Part shown: one piece after another, positions 23,082 to 34,092 of the stretch
Layout of the letters: the number at the start of each line of letters is the position of its first letter
Position numbering within the stretch: position 1 is the stretch's first letter
DNA from: Selaginella moellendorffii
Lineage: Eukaryota > Streptophyta > Lycopodiopsida > Selaginellales > Selaginellaceae
DNA: 64,000 nt
Assembly (NCBI RefSeq): GCF_000143415.4
Contig: NW_003314264.1
Location: 2,701,444 to 2,765,443 of the forward strand
Direction of reading: 5' to 3'
Made by a program: the position numbers and the translations under genes
The notes under the pieces: model-generated
What the model was told of the DNA's origin: nothing
Database searches by the model: none
Seen by the model: the letters and a program-made list of their open reading frames with translations, nothing else

Positions 23082-23302
23082 AAGTTCCAAGAGCTCCTGA
23101 AAGTTTATTACGAAGATCCACTATTCGTACGTACTTCTGTAGCTAGGATTGTTTTCGTGACGAAACTAGCGTTTCATTCAGCTTGTAGGGAGATTCTAGA
23201 GTGAGCGAGCACACCAGGGATGAGACTTCGTCACCTGCGAGGGGAAGCAGCTGTTGTAGTCTTTAGGGAAATCAAAACACTCTTCTTCTTACCTTCTTGA
23301 CA

Positions 23303-23926
23303 CTAGACTTTGTCAGCCTCCGGTGGTGTGGCATTTCGGTCGCTGAAATCTCCGTCCTGCGTCCACTTGCCATACTTCTCTCGCATCTTCCGGTTGAGCT
23401 CCGCGGCATGGCTGTCGTTGGCCTTGGCAGAGCGAGCCTCGGCCTCCTCCTGGACCTTGGCCAGCTCCTGGGCCCTGTGCGCGTTCTTGGACTCGAGATC
23501 CTCGTAGAAGTTCTCGTAGCTGCAGTGGTGGACGATGAAGGCCAGCACCAGGACCATCATCTGGACGCACAGCATGATCATGAAGAGGATGGCGTCGACC
23601 CGCATGAGAATTCTCGTGTTATCGACGCTCCGCTTGGACTTGAGGTGCTGCTCGACTAGCTCCTGCTTGATGAAAAGCGCCAGGGAGCCGGATCCAAGGC
23701 CGCCCATGGAGAGGCCCAGCGCCAGGAAGTGGTATGAGAAGCAGCTGTCGAAGGGGAAGCAGCCCAAGAGCCCCGAGAGGAAGGTGAGCGCGGCGACGAG
23801 GATGAATCCCCAGCCCGCCCACGTTGGACTCAGCCGGATGGCGACGATCGCCGCGACGGAGACGATGGCGCCGATCATGACGAAGTAATTGAGGAAGCGC
23901 AGGAACTTCCTGAGGCACACCGCCAT
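23303..23926 (-). CDS. Tetraspanin-like four-helix membrane protein
   Basis: An intronless frame. I prefer the ATG at 23926 (207 residues, starting MAVCLRKFLRFLNYF) because the first membrane helix follows at once; an in-frame ATG at 24001 or the frame's upstream end at 24199 would add a non-conserved leader. Four hydrophobic segments are visible: about residues 10-30, 33-55, 58-80 and 105-130. The second and third flank GLLGCFPFDSCFS, and the last ends in HHCSYENFYEDL. The soluble C-terminal tail is charged and looks helical. The layout recalls plant tetraspanin-related proteins, but the large extracellular loop with CCG is absent, so the family call is tentative. Confidence 0.7.
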   Translation of the reverse strand: MAVCLRKFLRFLNYFVMIGAIVSVAAIVAIRLSPTWAGWGFILVAALTFLSGLLGCFPFDSCFSYHFLALGLSMGGLGSGSLALFIKQELVEQHLKSKRSVDNTRILMRVDAILFMIMLCVQMMVLVLAFIVHHCSYENFYEDLESKNAHRAQELAKVQEEAEARSAKANDSHAAELNRKMREKYGKWTQDGDFSDRNATPPEADKV

Positions 23927-24520
23927 GCTCCCCCGTCCAGGGCGGCGAGAGTTACCCCCGCCGTGGAGCTTATGTAGCTTGTGTTGGAAATCGAGCGTCA
24001 TGGTATCTCTCAGCGGAAAAGAAAGGATTTTCCCGGTCTGCAAGAAGATTTCCATTAGTTCTCGAGAAGACGAAGCGGCAAAACGGGAGAAATCCGTGGC
24101 AAGGAGGAACATTTTGGAAATGCGGCAGTGCAGGGGACGATTTCCAAGAGAATCTCGAGATGTAAGGAAAGAGGACAAGCAAGAAGCGCCTAGATCCACC
24201 TAAATCAAGCGCGAGCGCATGCCATACCTCTAGATCTTGGAGCCAAATCCTTGACAAGAATTCTCCTTCGCAAGCGCTCTCCTCTCTCTGGACTAAGAGC
24301 CCTAAAAAGAAACGCTCTCTATCCTAGCCGTTGGAAGGGAGACGTTTAAACCATGGAGAATCATTTGAAATGTTAGGGTTTATGATACTCTGGTTCTAGG
24401 GCTTGTGGCTGGCGATGGAATCGCGCGGCGCCCTGGGGCAAATTCGTGGGCGGTAGGATCACCGGCCAAGATTCCAATGCGACGCTCGAAGAACTCATGG
24501 ATTTGAGAAGCCATCTCTCT

Positions 24521-25629
24521 CTATTTCTTCTTTTTGGCTTTGGTCTTTTGCTGGACGGGCCGGCCTCCGCCCTTGGCGCCCTTGACGTTCCACTTCCCCG
24601 ACTTGCGTTTCTTGGGAGGCTTGACGGCGTCGTCCTTGAAAGGCATTCCCAGCAGCGAGAGCAGCCGCTGCCCCTCCTTGTCCGAATTCGCGCTCGTGCA
24701 AATGGCGACGTCGAATCCGCGCTGCTGGTCGATGCTCTCGAACTTGATCTCCGGGAACACGCTCTGGTCGCTGATGCCAACGTTGTAGTTGCCCTTGCCG
24801 TCGAAGCTGTAGGGGCTGACGCCTTGAAAGTCCCTCGTTCGGGGAAACGCTAGATTCACGAGCCTGTCCAGGAACGAGTACATCACCTGATCATCGACAA
24901 AGAAAACAGCCACAACTGTAAGCTTGCGAAGAACTAAAGCTCACTTCTCTCTCGGGAATCATAGCGAAGGAAACACGAGAATTCGCAAAAGAAGAACACT
25001 CACCTCTCCCCGGAGAGTGACCGCGATTCCAACTGGGACGTCCTTCCTCAGCTTGAAGGCAGCCACGGCTTTCTTCGCACGGGTCACGATTGGTTTCTGT
25101 CCCGTGATGAGCGAGAGATCCTTTTGCATGGCCTCGAGGATCTTGGCATTTTGAGCACCTTCTCCATTGCCACAGTTCACGACGATCTTATTGAGCTTTG
25201 GTACCTGAAAGAAGAAAAAATCCTGTTTAGAGATGGAAGATCCCAAAAGAAGAACAAAGCAAAAAGAGTGAAGAACGAACAATGTAGAACGCTAAGAAAA
25301 CACCACAAGGCTAAGAGTAAAAAACTTACTTGGAGCGTGTTTGTGTAGCTAAATTCTTCCATCATGGCCGGCACAACCTTGTCCAGGTACTGCGATTTCA
25401 ATCTCTGGACTTGCTTTGCAGCTGGAGTGGACGATTCCGCGGCGGCCTCCTCCGCCACGGCTGTGGATGCTCGCACGGCGCGAAATCTGGATGCTAGGCG
25501 ATGGCCCCGCGGCCCAATGCGAATGCTCACGCTTACCGCCTGGCCGCCGCGCAGGAATTCCTTTTCCGCGATGCCTCCGCCGCCGCCTCCGCCCGCCAAG
25601 GACGCCACACACACACCGTATGCCGCCAT
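24521..25629 (-). CDS. Plastid 50S ribosomal protein L5 (uL5c), nucleus-encoded
   Basis: Three exons (25629-25330, 25204-25004, 24886-24521) give 288 residues. The first about 75 residues are rich in Ala, Gly, Ser and Arg and form a plastid transit peptide. The core has the bacterial L5 landmarks [24 protein letters not shown] and FGID-like [14 protein letters not shown], then [17 protein letters not shown]. The C-terminus is a long Lys-rich extension ending KTKAKKKK. In the plastid 50S subunit the protein binds 5S rRNA. The gene lies 177 bp downstream of the alpha/beta hydrolase stop on the same strand, so the intergenic promoter is very short. Confidence 0.94.
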
Positions 25630-25805
25630 AGCCGCGCTTTCAAACCTATTCCATCGTCGCTTTGAGATAAACCCATTTGTCTTATTTTCTCCTGTACATA
25701 TTCTTGTCCTAGTATTATTTCTATTGTCTCCTTGATTCTTTCGCACGGAATTCACGTCCGGCAGCACATTCTTTGAAGAAATCATTCAGGTGTTCTTCGA
25801 AGAAT

Positions 25806-27070
25806 TCATGCCTTCTTGGCGCGGCCATTTGTGGAGGCCTTTCCTCCTCCGCGTCTCAGGAACTCGAGGATGTGAGTGTTGAATCGGTGTGCTTGCTCTA
25901 TCTGGACAGCGTGCGACGCTTTCTTGAGGATAACCAGCTTGGATTTGTCACCCAGATGGCTGCAACAACAACAACAAAAGAGAGAAAAAAAATAAAAGAG
26001 CGATGAACTCTAGCTCTGAAAAACGAAAAGCTTGCTACCTTTTCACTTTGTGCGCAAGCGCAACAGGAAAAATCTGGTCGTGCTCTCCCCAAATTATCAA
26101 AGATTCCTTCCAAGAGAGAAAATGACACACAGCGTTGTCAGCCCGTCTCGATCGACAGCTAGCAAATGAAAGTTCACTTACCTGCGTGAGAACCGGCAGA
26201 GGCGTTGGATCCTCCTGCTGATCAACACCCAGCTGCAAGCCTTGGAGCAGCTCCACTTTCTCCCCCCGCTTCTCGATGTACAGCAGCTGGACACAAACAA
26301 GGACACATTAAATGGAGAAACAACCAACGAACAAACAAAAACCGCATGAACCAACGATGAACAAAGACAGACAGAGTGAGAGAAAAAAAAAGAAGCTAAA
26401 CCATGGAAAGAGATCGCAGGCTACTCACATTGATGTAATCTTCAAGGACGCAGTCGAGGAGGCACGACGACGGCCTGTAGAAGGACAACTTAATGAGCTT
26501 GCGGAGCTCGTCGGGAGTGGTCGGCAGCAAAAAGTCGGACACGGCCTCCACTTTGGCCGTCTTGGTGATGGCGTCCACGTCCAGCGGAGTCATACAAACT
26601 CCGGAGCTCGCGATCACCACCCTCTCCACGGCCTGAGGAAAAAGATGAGCCATCCGGAAGGCCACAAACCCTCCGTAGCTCACACCGACAACGTCGAACC
26701 TGTGCACTCCCAGCGCCTCCATGACGTTCATCAAGCTCTTGGCCTGGTACACCTCCGACCTGTTGGGACTGGTGGTGGTCGACTCCCCGAAAAAGATCAA
26801 GTTTGGGATGTAGAGCTCCATCTCCGACCCCAGCTCCTTGAGTTGCGAGGACCACTGCCACATTGCATTGGCTCCAAAGCCGTGGATCAGCAGCACCGCG
26901 CGCTTGGAGCTGCCGCTGCTAGAGGATTTTTTCCGCTTGGGAACCCAGCACTGGATCACTGTGGTGTTGTCCGCTTGGATCGATCTTAATTCCAGACCCG
27001 CGGACACGAACTTGGAGTGAAGGCGCTTGCTTGCGAGCGTTGTGATGCTGAAGCAGCCACAACCCCCCAT
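25806..27070 (-). CDS. Alpha/beta hydrolase
   Basis: Four exons (27070-26429, 26286-26182, 26106-26039, 25959-25806) give 322 residues. LLIHGFGANAMWQW forms the oxyanion strand-loop, GVSYGG is the nucleophile elbow with Ser, WGEHDQIFP carries the acid Asp, and KKASHAVQIEQ carries the catalytic His, so the triad is complete. The N-terminus MGGCGCF could be N-myristoylated and palmitoylated, which would place it on a membrane. Plant relatives are annotated only as alpha/beta hydrolases; the substrate is unknown. Intron borders are normal. Confidence 0.88.
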
Positions 27071-27510
27071 TGTTGAGGTCCAGGCCGGCGAGGTCCTCTA
27101 GCGCAAAGGAAAAAGATCACAAAATCATGAGCATGAATGGAAGAGAGAGAGAGCACAAAGCTTACCTTTCGAGCAGGAGCCTTAATAAAACTCCACACTG
27201 AGCGAGCTTCTTTGAGTGTATCCCAGTACCGGCACCTAACTTGTTAGAAACAGCTCTAAAGGAAGTACTGGAGGGAAGCAAAAAAATATATAGTGAGCGC
27301 TTTTGCAGGGTGAGCACAAAACCAGGCCTCGTGGCTCGGACCCCGAAAAGTATGAAAGGGAAATGGTTACTACTGTTGAGGTATCCAAAGTCTTACGAAA
27401 AAGATTGGACTTACTTCAGTGGAAAAAAAAGTGTCAGCGAGTGTGTTCTTATGGCGGAGATGATCATCTCCTCCAGGTTAGTTCTACGTAGTGATGTTTC
27501 AGACTAAAGT
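27071..27510. other. Spacer between SR factor and hydrolase genes
   Basis: About 440 bp between the stop of the SR splicing factor and the start of the hydrolase, both on the minus strand. It holds the SR gene's 3' UTR and the hydrolase promoter. No separate gene is supported, although short plus-strand frames exist at 27241-27507. Confidence 0.4.
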
Positions 27511-29325
27511 TTAGTCTCTAGCTGTTGCTGCTGGCGATGCCGCTGCTCTTCGAGGCTCTCTGGATGGGCTGCAGAGCAGTGTCAGTTCAGAACAAATAGA
27601 GAAAGAAAAGAACATTACCTGCGGGAGGAGCTCTTGCGGCCATTCTTTTCAGGAGAAGCTGAACGAGAATCCGCACGTCGTCCCCTTGGCGAAGACCACG
27701 ATTCACTTGGACTGTGGCGAGGACTTCGATAACGAGCAGGACTTGGAGAAGAGTAGCGAGACCTTCCATGGCGATCGCTATCATACCTTCGAAAGCCAGA
27801 AACGATTAGCTCATGTATACATTTCTGAACCTGTGCCACCACTACCTCGAGGACCGATAACGTCTTCCTGGTGAGTACGATCTCGATCGAGCTGTAAGAA
27901 AGACAAAAACAAAACAACTTCAGTGCTACCTAGGAGAAGAAGAAACAAACAAAACGCTTACATCTAAACCGCCGAGGAGAATGTCTGTAATAGCCACCAC
28001 CTCCATACCGGCTTCCCCAGCCACTGCTACTTTAGACACAGCTTAGACAAGGAAAAACATGATCAAATACTGACCTGACTCTGCTCTTCATTCGCATCTC
28101 CGATGGCTTCTTGCGGTTTTCTTCGGCGAAAACTACGGTGATTTCGCGACCGCCGAGAACTTGTCGATCCATATGATGCTTTGCCCGCGCTGCGTCCTCA
28201 GGGTTCATGTACTGCACGAAGCCAAATCCTCGAGGCTCACTGCAAAAGGGAAACGAAGAACAACGCGATGTCAGTACTAAGAAATGCTACACTATATAAC
28301 GTCAAGCCGCCAAAGCAGGCAACACACAACGAGCTCCCACAAACAAATTAGCATACCTTATGTGATCTTTAAGTTTGAACTTTTTCTCTTCAAAGGTACA
28401 GGCAAAAACACTTCAAAGGGGCAAGCATCTTCTCTTCGATCGGCCCCAGGCTCTAGGAAAAACCATTCCTTCATTCCTTCATATACCATCTTCAAAAGAC
28501 GGCTACGGTTCTTTCACAGGCTGCAAGCTTTTGTTTCTTTTTTTCGGTTTTGTTTCCTTGGGCTTGAAAACTACAAGGTTGTCAGGTCATTGATCATCAT
28601 CTTCAAACTTCTTCCCCTGTGCCACATTCATGGCGTCCTATCAAGTTAAAAAAAAAAAACGAAAGAAACAATACACGTCCCACGAGCAAGAACTGCGATT
28701 CTTGCACTGTGCAGCAGCCATACCAATGGCATTGAGCGTAGAAAACAAAAGCAGATATAGAAACGACACAAGAAAGGCATCAAAACTCCCATCGGCTCAG
28801 CTCAACTCAGCTCAAATGATGAAAAAGAATGAACTACCTTCGTCACCATGAAAAAGAAAAAAAACTGGAAAGGATGACGCTCGTAGGCGGAGAAAAAAAG
28901 AACACCGCATTCCACTTACCCGGTGTAGAAATCCTTGGGCAAATACACGTCCTTGATGTGTCCAAACTGCTCAAAGGGGCCGCGAACGTCCTCTGGCCTG
29001 TGACAGTCACAAAGCTCTCAGAATTGGCCACCAAAGCAATGCCAAGAACACTACAAACCAAAAGCTAAAGCCAAGAAGCAAAAGCAAGACAGAGAAAGAA
29101 ATTGAGAATGCACCTCGCCGATCGCGAGATATTCCTGACGAGCAGGCTGCAAGGCGGAGTCGGGACGCGGCGCCGATCGTCGTGACCTCCTCCTCGGCGC
29201 TTGCGACTGGCAGGCGGACTCCAGCTCCGGCTCTCGCTGCGGCTGCGGCTCCGGCTCCAGCTCTTCCTCGGGCTGTAGCTGCGACTCCGGCTCCGGCTCT
29301 TGCTCTTGCTCTTGCTCCTCGCCAT
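27511..29325 (-). CDS. SC35-like SR splicing factor (SCL30/SCL33 type)
   Basis: Seven exons (29325-29114, 28997-28920, 28239-28075, 28029-27962, 27891-27846, 27786-27619, 27568-27511) sum to 795 nt, giving 264 residues. An N-terminal Arg/Ser-rich segment precedes one RRM with RNP2 LLVRNI, the PFEQFGHIKDVYLPKD stretch and RNP1 RGFGFVQY, then EITVVFAEENRKKP, which is diagnostic of plant SC35-like proteins. The C-terminus is again RS-rich. These nuclear factors select splice sites. The intron between exons 2 and 3 is 680 bp, more than ten times longer than the other introns here, and interrupts the RRM, the place where plant SR genes often carry alternative 'poison' exons. Confidence 0.92.
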
Positions 29326-29704
29326 CGCCTTCTTCCTCTTTCCTCCAATTCTGCCCTAACTTTGCAGTTTTAAAGTTTCTGTTAGTTACTAGACAATGCC
29401 GTACGGCGGAGCGTGGGCCGTACGGATGGGGCGAGGATCTGGATGGGTCACATGATGTTCTGTGGCACCTGAGTGGATCCAGAGATAAAAATCGGTGCGT
29501 GATAGCGAAAAAGTGGAGTTGCAATTCATTATTCACAAAGCCCCCACTTTTGCTTGCCTTGCCTTTTGGGTACTCTGCTCGTTGGAGCTCGCAAATCTCT
29601 AGCTGGAAAGCCTCTTTTGCCGATCGATTCCATCGCAGCCCACCTCGATTCTTGCCAAATTGCCGCCGCCCACAGCGGTTTAGTCCCTCCTCGACCCACA
29701 TTGG
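29326..29704. other. Divergent spacer between SR factor and phytocyanin genes
   Basis: About 380 bp with the promoters of two divergent genes. It contains two copies of CCGTACGG-like sequence at about 29400-29408 and 29421-29428, and a TGGGCC motif between them of the kind often seen in plant housekeeping promoters. No gene is seen. Confidence 0.4.
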
Positions 29705-30616
29705 ATGTCTATGGGGGCCAGCAAGCAGGAAAGAGGCAATGCAGCGGTGTGGGCGATAGCGATGGCGATTCTCCTGGCCAGGGCTGCCATTGCGTCAGCG
29801 TACATGATCTACCGGGTGGGCGACGACGATGGATGGACCGCCAACGCCCCCGGGATCGATTACACCAAGTGGGCATCCCAGAAGGCCTTCCAAGTCGGGG
29901 ACATGCTAGGTGAGTAGAGCTTTCCATCCTTGTAGACCTATGGTGTTCTTGGATATCGTTTGATCGATCTATGGTTGCATTCCTTCTCCAGTGTGATTGT
30001 TCCTGGGGTCGATGGTGGTTTTGGTCGATCTTTCGACCAAGTTTTGGTGTTCTTGAGAGCAATCTTCTCATTTATTCACGATTTCTTCTCGTTGTTCTTG
30101 GATCCAGTCTTCGCCTACTCTGGCGCGAATCACACGGTGCTCCAGACGAGCAGCCAGGACGCATTCGACGCTTGCAACACCGGGGTGGAGGACGCCAAGA
30201 TCTGGTCCGCGGATGGCTCCTCCTCCTCCAACGTCATGCTCACCACCCCGGGAAGAACATACTTCCTCTGCACAGCAGACGACGGCGGCCACTGCCGCGC
30301 CGGGATGAAATTCGGGATCGATGTCACTGGCACCGCCCCCTCCGCTGGATCCGATGGCCTCGTCGCTCCAACCGGATCGCCCCCCGTCGATAGCTCCTGG
30401 AACTCACCAGGTCCCGTCACCGATTTCTCGCCGCCCTTCCTCACTCCGGATCCATCCAGTTCTTCCTCCACCGGCAGCGCAATTGCTCCGCCAGGATCAA
30501 TCACCACTCCATCGGAGAACTCGAATTCGCCACTCTATTCTCGCGCCACCCCCACCAGGATGATTGGCGATGGATTTGAGGTGGCGATCCTTGTCTTTGC
30601 TGCCATGGTGCTGTGA
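29705..30616 (+). CDS. Phytocyanin (plastocyanin-like, probably GPI-anchored)
   Basis: Two exons (29705-29909 and 30108-30616, with a 198-bp intron) give 237 residues. A signal peptide (about residues 12-33) precedes the cupredoxin domain YRVGDDDGW. Copper ligands are present: His in GANHTV, Cys in YFLCTADD, His in GGHC and Met in AGMKFGI, so the site should be type 1. Two further Cys (DACNT and GHC) can form the family disulfide. A Pro/Ser-rich arabinogalactan-like spacer follows, and the C-terminus is hydrophobic, fitting a GPI signal. The protein is expected at the cell surface. The Cys-to-His ligand spacing (C-x6-H) looks longer than the common C-x4-H. An in-frame ATG at 29711 is an alternative start. 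Confidence 0.88.
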
Positions 30617-30960
30617 TCTTGTCAGATCCATCGTCTTAATCGATGCTGGATGCGAGTGACTCGGCTCGCTTGAGATCAATCTAAACACTTCCATCGAATC
30701 AATCGCTCGGCTCTTCATTGCTCTGCCTTGTTCTAAGCGATGGTGCCGCGATTCCGGCCGGATAAGCGCGCGGGGGCGCAAGGATTTGGATCCAAATCTT
30801 CCTTGTCTCGACTTGAGCTTGGAACGATCACGGAGGGCGGCTCTTTTCTGGACGCTGCGAAAATGCCATGCCCCTCGCTTCGTCAAATCCGCCGCGATCA
30901 AGCTTTAAGATCGATCCGTCTATCTCTCCTGTGTTGCATTCCATCTGAGATCGTGGCGCC
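30617..30960. other. Spacer upstream of the F-box gene
   Basis: About 340 bp with the phytocyanin 3' UTR and the F-box gene promoter and leader. A short frame at 30740-30997 overlaps the F-box start in another frame and is not supported as a gene. Confidence 0.35.
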
Positions 30961-32336
30961 ATGGCTGCCCCAGTCCCCGGCCTCGAGCAAATCCTAGAAG
31001 AACCACAGACTTACGACCACGTCCGCCACAAGATCCATGGCCTTCGACTCTCCAACGCTCGCGCAATCACCAGCTCCTCCAGATCCAGCGCCACCGAGGA
31101 CGTGGGAACCCTAATCCCCAAGCTCCCCGACTCGGTAGCGCTCCACTGCCTGGCTAGGGTTCCTCGATCCGCGCTGCCGCTGCTGCGCTGCGTGTGCCGG
31201 AGCTGGAATCGCGCGCTGTCCACCAACACCCGCGACATCGCGAGCGTGCGCCGCGAGATCGGCACCGCGGAGCCCTGGATATACTTCTCCTTCTCCCCGC
31301 GCGGCGATTGCATCCAGAGCCAGCGATCCAGCAACTACTTCACCGCCTTCGATCCGGGCAGCAACCAGTGGCACAGCGTGGGATGGCTGCCCGGCCTGGA
31401 GCGATTGGAGGTGCTCAAGGGCTATGGCTGCGTGGGACTGGGGGGGAAGCTCTACGTTCTTGGAGGAACGCTGTGCATCAAGGAGAGGGATTTTGGCGGC
31501 GGCTGCCAGAGGGATCTCCGCGTGAGGAGCGAGGTGCTGGCCTACGATTGCATCGGCGGGCGGTGGAAGCAGTGCGCGAGCATGCGCAAGGCGCGAGTGG
31601 ATTTCGCGTGTAGCGTCTCCGGCGGGCGGGTTTTCGTGGCGGGCGGGCGCGGGCGGCTGGATCACGAGAACGCGGCGGCGATGGCGAGCGCGGAGGTGTA
31701 CATCCCGGAGCTAGATCGATGGGAGGAGCTCCCAGACATGAGCATCACCAGGTAAAGCTTGAGGATTTTAGGTGGGAAAGTTTCTTCGAATTTTAGGGTT
31801 CTTACCTTTCCTCCAGGTACAAATGCGTTGGCGTGACGCTCAAGGGGAAATTCTTCGTCATCGGCGGCTACACGATCGAGACGCTCCATCGCAGCTCGGT
31901 GGAGATCTACGACCCCAGCGAGCGGCGGTGGGAGCGGCGGCCAGGGATGTGGGCGCTCGACATCCCGCCCTACGAGGTCGTGGAGCTCCAGGGCAAGCTC
32001 TACCGATCCGGCGACCAGCTCAATCACTGGCGAGGCTCGATCGATGTGTACGACGAGCGGCTCAAGATGTGGAAAACGATCCGGGGCTCCAACCGGCGGA
32101 TCGGGGAGGATCTCCAGTGCACGGTGCGGCGCTATGTGACCATGGCGGGGATTGATAGCTATCTCCTCTTCTTTGGTGGGCATTGCCGGGTTGGGGATCG
32201 CAGCGGAGATCACAGGCCCTTTTGCCTCGAGACAGTGGATGCATTCCAGGCGCCGATTGGGCGGTGGTGTGGTCTCGATCCATTCCGGAGTAGCTGCCGG
32301 GAGCTCTGTAGCTCCTGCTGCGTCGTCACCGCTTGA
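30961..32336 (+). CDS. F-box/kelch-repeat protein
   Basis: Two exons (30961-31751 and 31817-32336) give 436 residues. The F-box (about residues 55-100) reads LIPKLPDSVALHCLARVPRS followed by CVCRSWN. Kelch repeats follow, with double-Gly and Tyr/Trp marks such as KLYVLGGTLC, RVFVAGGRG and KFFVIGGYT, and ExxEVYxPELDRWEELPDM. The F-box would bind SKP1 in an SCF ubiquitin ligase and the kelch propeller would bind the substrate. The layout resembles plant kelch F-box proteins that target phenylpropanoid enzymes, but the actual target is unknown. A fragment of this gene is copied at 46803-47363. Confidence 0.93.
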
Positions 32337-32513
32337 GAAAGAGCTAGATCTTCTCTCCTGATCTGGTATGTTGAGATTATTTTTTTCTCCCTTTCTTTCT
32401 TTGTTGTAGTGTACAGTATTCCTTTTCTAGTTCTTTGTTGTATATATAGCTGTTTTGCTTCCTTTTATTGTTAAGACATTTATTTGCTTAACTGTTTAAA
32501 ACAGAGTTTTCAT

Positions 32514-33695
32514 CTATTTGAGTTTGCAGTGCTTGGGAACTCTCCACTCAACCTTCTCGCTCGCGAGCTTGTACCTTTTCCAATCTTCGCGTAGCAACGT
32601 CAGGTCCTGAAGCTTCTTCTGGAGGCCTACACAGCAATTGGCATGCACGGTGCTCACCTTGTCAAAGTTCTTCACAGGAGCGCAGAAGCCTTCGAAGTAT
32701 TGAGTTGGAAGGAATCGGACTTTGAGGCCCAGATCTTGGAAGGTTTTCGTGCCTTTGATCGCCTTGAACACGTCCTGATCGTGCCTTCCAGGGAATGTCT
32801 CGTGCGAGTCGTACCAGAATTTGTACAGCCGGATGGTCCGCTGGTTGGAGCGAGCGTGGAAGAAGCCTGTGTTGGGGGCATTGTTCATGTCACTCGCATT
32901 CCCGAAGAAGTAGTCGCAGGATAGCTCCAGATCTGCATCAGGCGTGAAATGCTGGAACGGATCTCGGAACCACATCACGTCTCCATCCTGAATGTAATGG
33001 ATCAACTTAGAGTCGGCGGTTTGAATTCGAATGACCCACCGTGAAGATGAAGCTGAACCCCATCCGCAAGACGATTCCCATGAGCATGATCTTCTCCCTG
33101 GTCATCTTGAGGTAGTCTTTGCTCATGAACTGCTTCTCCTGCGCTGAGAAATCGACACCTTTGCTCGTCATCTGGAAGCAGTGGCCGTGGATCGCCAGGC
33201 AGCGCTTGTGCGAAGGCTCATCCATGGCGATTATTACTACGTGCTGCAAGAGCCAGCTGATCCCGTTTCCGTCGCGGAAACTCTCCAGGAAATGATCCAG
33301 CATGCTCCCACTGGAGGCCCAAGCCTGATTCAGCGTGGTGAGAATGATCCTCTTCTCGTTGGACAAGCTTGCAGCCTTCAGGATCTTGTCAAACGCTTCA
33401 AGCTCCTCGACAGTCTGAACGAAACGATGTCCAAGTCAGTTCAGATAAAATTCGATATAACAGCTGAACTTACAAACGAAGTGGTCGCTGCAATTGCTGC
33501 CAAGGAGCCACGATCAACAGCAAGATCGATGTCAAGATCAAGATGGCTAGAACAATGCATTTGCTGCAATGAACTCCACAAGAAGACGAATGCAACTAAG
33601 AGACCAACCAAGCATACAATTGAAATCGGATACTTTGCTAAGGCGCCCATAGCTAAAGCGTTCAGTTTCATTTCTGTACTTGCTGCCATGATCAT
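32514..33695 (-). CDS. GT77-like nucleotide-diphospho-sugar transferase (type II Golgi protein)
   Basis: Three exons (33695-33474, 33414-33040, 33005-32514) give 362 residues. Exon 1 encodes a short cytoplasmic tail and one hydrophobic signal-anchor (ISIVCLVGLLVAFVFLW, about residues 24-42). The catalytic part has IQDGDVMWFRDPF with the DxD sugar-nucleotide/metal motif, then NTGFFHARSN and GRHDQDVF, which are typical of the Nucleotid_trans (DUF271) family. Such enzymes are placed in CAZy GT77 and act on cell-wall glycans in the Golgi. Donor and acceptor are not predictable. The start could also be the Met two codons downstream. Confidence 0.88.
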
Positions 33696-33798
33696 GCTCT
33701 CAGCGTCAAACGTGAACCTTCAACCTTACTCGATCGAGCAAAGTCAAACCATCTCACCAGATTATTGCAAGTTATTCGTAGTTCTGCGGACACATGAC

Positions 33799-34092
33799 TT
33801 ATCCAGAATATATGACGAGTTCAAACTTGCTAATCAGATCCGATTCATCAGTTGGTGAGCCGCTGAAGAGCGATGTCCGAGCTTCGCCTGAGGCAGCGAG
33901 GAAATCTCCAGCACCTCCGACAATAGGAATTCTGCCGGTGGATGTCTGTCCGAGAAGGCTGATCGACCCGTCAATCCTTGAAGCGGTTGTGCCATTGAAC
34001 AACAAACTGGAGATAAGCAACGGCGCCACTCCTGGAACGCAGCTTGCTATTTTATTGCCACGGTGTTGTGGCCAACACAACTGGAAGGCCAA
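33799..34092 (-). pseudogene. Possible dirigent-domain relic
   Basis: A 97-codon frame. Its middle (FNGTTASRIDGSISLLGQ, then IPIVGGAGDFLAASGEA) resembles the C-terminal half of dirigent proteins, which carry a PVVGGTGxFxxARGxA-like motif followed by a final hydrophobic strand, here FELVIYSG. The N-terminal half is not recovered in one frame, because upstream sequence to about 34215 reads in a different frame and contains stops. A broken dirigent gene is the best guess; a short unrelated frame is possible. The rest of 33696-34670 holds nothing else I can support. Confidence 0.35.

Noticed and set aside
23535-23888. Plus-strand frames opposite the four-helix protein
   Set aside because: They are complements of a clear membrane-protein frame and have no domain.
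26312-26989. A 225-codon plus-strand frame
   Set aside because: It is antisense to exon 1 of the alpha/beta hydrolase, whose triad and splicing are clear; the frame arises from GC-rich codon bias.
29182-29373. Ala/Pro-rich plus-strand frame resembling a structural protein
   Set aside because: It is the complement of the Arg/Ser repeats at the SR factor's N-terminus.
31111-31665. A 184-codon minus-strand frame
   Set aside because: It lies opposite the F-box/kelch exon and has no recognisable motif; the duplicated fragment at 46.8 kb shows the same shadow.
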